This document shows, in pieces, positions 62,040-64,000 of a DNA stretch of 64,000 nt (positions within the stretch are counted from its first letter, which is position 1; every line of letters begins with the position of its first letter). The stretch lies in contig OX637391.1 in assembly GCA_951799425.1 (NCBI GenBank), positions 11,728,551-11,792,550 on the forward strand, given 5' to 3'. This DNA is from Ilex aquifolium (taxonomy: Eukaryota; Streptophyta; Magnoliopsida; Aquifoliales; Aquifoliaceae). A program made the position numbers and the translations under genes. A model generated the notes under the pieces. It saw only the letters and a program-made list of their open reading frames with translations, was not told the DNA's origin and made no database searches.

Positions 62040-62810
62040 AATAACATATATATATATATATACTAGTTACATTGGGGGGCAATGAGGGCAACTGCCCCGG
62101 TGCAATTTTAATTTTTTTTTTTTGTGTATTTTTATAAATTTATAAGTTTTTAAAATTTGCCCCCTCTAAAAATTAGAACAACTTTATCTCTACTTCTATA
62201 TTTCAATGACACTTTTAGGTCTAATCTAAAGTAATTTATTTACTAAATAATGTGTTAAATGATGTAGTCTCAGAATAAATCCAAGAGTTCTAATTAAAAT
62301 AATGATATTTTTAATATCTCCACTGTCGTATCATTAGGTCAACAATTTAGGATAAATTTTTAGACCCCAATAGAACTATTCCTTATATTCTTATAAAAAA
62401 ATAGATCATTTCATGAATCAAAAATTTTGATTTAAGTTTCTTTTATACAATTCAATATCATCTCCCTCTCTTTAGTCAATCTTTTTATCTCCAATTTTCT
62501 CTTTTCTCTTTTCTCTTGCATAACAACCGATTATCATTTAAAATCTTTCACGAAATCGCGACAAGTTTGATAGTTGTCATTTAGTTGTTCTATTCAATTT
62601 TCTCTCTCGGACAATGCTCTTTTGATAATTGAATTCTTAATTTTTTGCTTTTTCAACATTTAAATTTTGATACTTGAAATTTGATTATAATAAATTATAT
62701 TTTAGAATAAATTATTCCGATTAATTGGTTTTCATTATAGTTTTAACTTATATATAAATAATTAGTTGTCCCTAATGCAAAAAATATTTTGGCTTCGCTC
62801 CTGAGAGCAC
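62040..62810. repeat. Decayed transposon-like patch
   Basis: TTGGGGGGCAATGAGGGCAA…TTGCCCCCTC and TTGGCTTCGCTCCTGA are phrases common in plant hAT-related remnants. Ends cannot be fixed, and the rest is AT-rich. Confidence 0.35.
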
Positions 62811-62998
62811 ACTTTTAATCTAACAATTATAGTTGATTAGGAGGTCAAAATATATTCTCAGATTACTTCTAAATAACATTTTCCTATTGGTTTAAGTATT
62901 GCACAATTATTGATAATTTCATTTATTTGGACATTCACCATACTGCCTTATGATTCAAACTTGTTACCTGACTGTTTCAACATAAACACTTAGCCTAA

Positions 62999-63187
62999 CC
63001 ATTAGGGTGGTTCAGTAGTTAAGTTTGACCTCTGATAATTCAGAAGTCTCGGGTTCAATATTTCTTATACCCCTTAAAGGTTAGTTATCTTTGTTTCTCA
63101 GACGACATGTTCTAAACTTGCTCAGACTACAATGACCAATATCCGAACTTAAAAGAGTAGTAAGCACAAACTTATAAAAAAAAAAAT
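62999..63187 (+). mobile_element. SINE candidate with A tail
   Basis: TGGTTCAGTAG (63008-63018) and GGTTCAATATT (63052) resemble A and B boxes 44 bp apart, and the block ends in an A run (about 63176-63186). This fits a short tRNA-derived SINE. Confidence 0.5.
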
Positions 63188-63718
63188 GCCCACCTTGCTT
63201 TTGGGGACAGTCTGGGTTGGGTTACATTTTAGAATCTTACTGTAGAGTGTACCTATTAGGATCACTTTAGTTTCTTTTAGTAGATCATCTAAATTCAAGT
63301 AATACCAACGATATAAACGTAAGAAAAACTACTAAAAGGATATGAGTTTGTGCCATATGGACGTGGTAGAAAATGATTTAGATTCTCCCTAATACATTTT
63401 TTTTTTCAATTTCCCATAGCGGCAGATCATCCATGGACAATTCAAACAAAAAGGTCCCATTCGTCTAGAGAAGGATATCTCCATTCCCTTGATGATGACT
63501 CCAAAGAGAGATCGTTGGTGAACGAATAACCACAATCGGAGCCGATGACAGTTCGGTTTAGAAGCAAAAAAAACCAGCAGAAAAGTGCTGAACAACAACA
63601 AATGGAAAGAAGTGTGTCAGCTGTGCAAAGTGAAAACGTGTTTAAAAGGGTTTCAAAAAATGCAGATATATTGAGATTATGCTTTAGATAGATCAAGACC
63701 TAAATTGAGAGAGAGGGA

Positions 63719-63786
<68 letters not shown>

Positions 63787-64000
63787 ATATTTCAATGCAA
63801 ACAGGGAGGTTCCCGTTAGTTGGAGTTCGAGGCGGGTGGGTGTTCTGCTGCTGCTGAGGGTAACCTTGTGGAGAAGTGCCGGGAGGAGGATCAGCATATT
63901 TTGGATCCTCTAGATGAGTAGGATAACCTATAAATATGTGGACAACTGTACAAAAATGATGACCTATACATGTATGCATACAAACACATGCATGATGAAG
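63188..64000. other. Window end; GA and CA microsatellites
   Basis: A (GA)n run (about 63707-63753) passes straight into a (CA)n run (about 63753-63785). No gene is supported. Confidence 0.6.

Noticed and set aside
63677-63979. Minus-strand 100-residue frame with Pro/Gln and Ser-Leu repeats
   Set aside because: Most of it is the translated GA/CA microsatellite. The short PPPGTSPQGYPQQQQ part is reminiscent of a small cysteine-rich PxYPP-type protein, but there are no Cys-rich tail or splice links that I can support.

Overview
The window is AT-rich plant nuclear DNA, most likely from a woody eudicot. The basis is two chloroplast-targeted eudicot genes with small exons and GT-AG introns, plant-type L1 LINEs, Ty1/copia remains, a Helitron, several families of small inverted-repeat transposons and long TA, GA and CA microsatellites. 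I cannot name the species.

Two host genes anchor the window. On the + strand at 1644-6886 is a nine-exon pentatricopeptide-repeat gene, the ortholog of Arabidopsis DG1 (At5g67570), whose rebuilt product is 899 residues. On the - strand at 47587-36336 is a ten-exon N-acetylglutamate synthase gene (NAGS, first step of arginine synthesis in plastids), whose rebuilt product is 608 residues. Upstream of NAGS, on the same strand, lie two further open NAGS-type first exons (51027-50674 and 60444-60091). Each has 118 codons, a canonical GT donor and the same phase as the real first exon. They are either alternative first exons or 5'-end duplicates.

The rest is mobile DNA. From 1 to 1.6 kb there is an inverted-repeat element and the DG1 promoter. 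From 7.2 to 15.6 kb there is an LTR-like fossil with a 4 x 62 bp array, a GC-rich palindromic double element, a SINE candidate, LINE ORF1 remains and a fold-back element. A 5'-truncated L1 LINE with RT, zf-RVT and RNase H-like parts occupies 15.6-18.4 kb. From 18.9 to 31.2 kb two convergent decayed copies of a Ulp1-protease transposon-type gene face each other. A 3 x 191 bp array and a Ty1/copia gag-pol fossil fill 32.2-34.1 kb. The large introns of NAGS carry two TIR elements with 8-bp target duplications and a LINE 3' end. From 48 to 64 kb there are more fold-back and TIR elements, and a 4.9-kb Helitron (51330-56264) that has captured an exon of the methionine-salvage gene DEP1. There are also a duplicated flank of the NAGS 5' region, SINE candidates and microsatellites.

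DG1 and NAGS both act in the chloroplast but in unrelated pathways. Nothing suggests a gene cluster or co-regulation. The most testable new point is the triple set of NAGS first exons.
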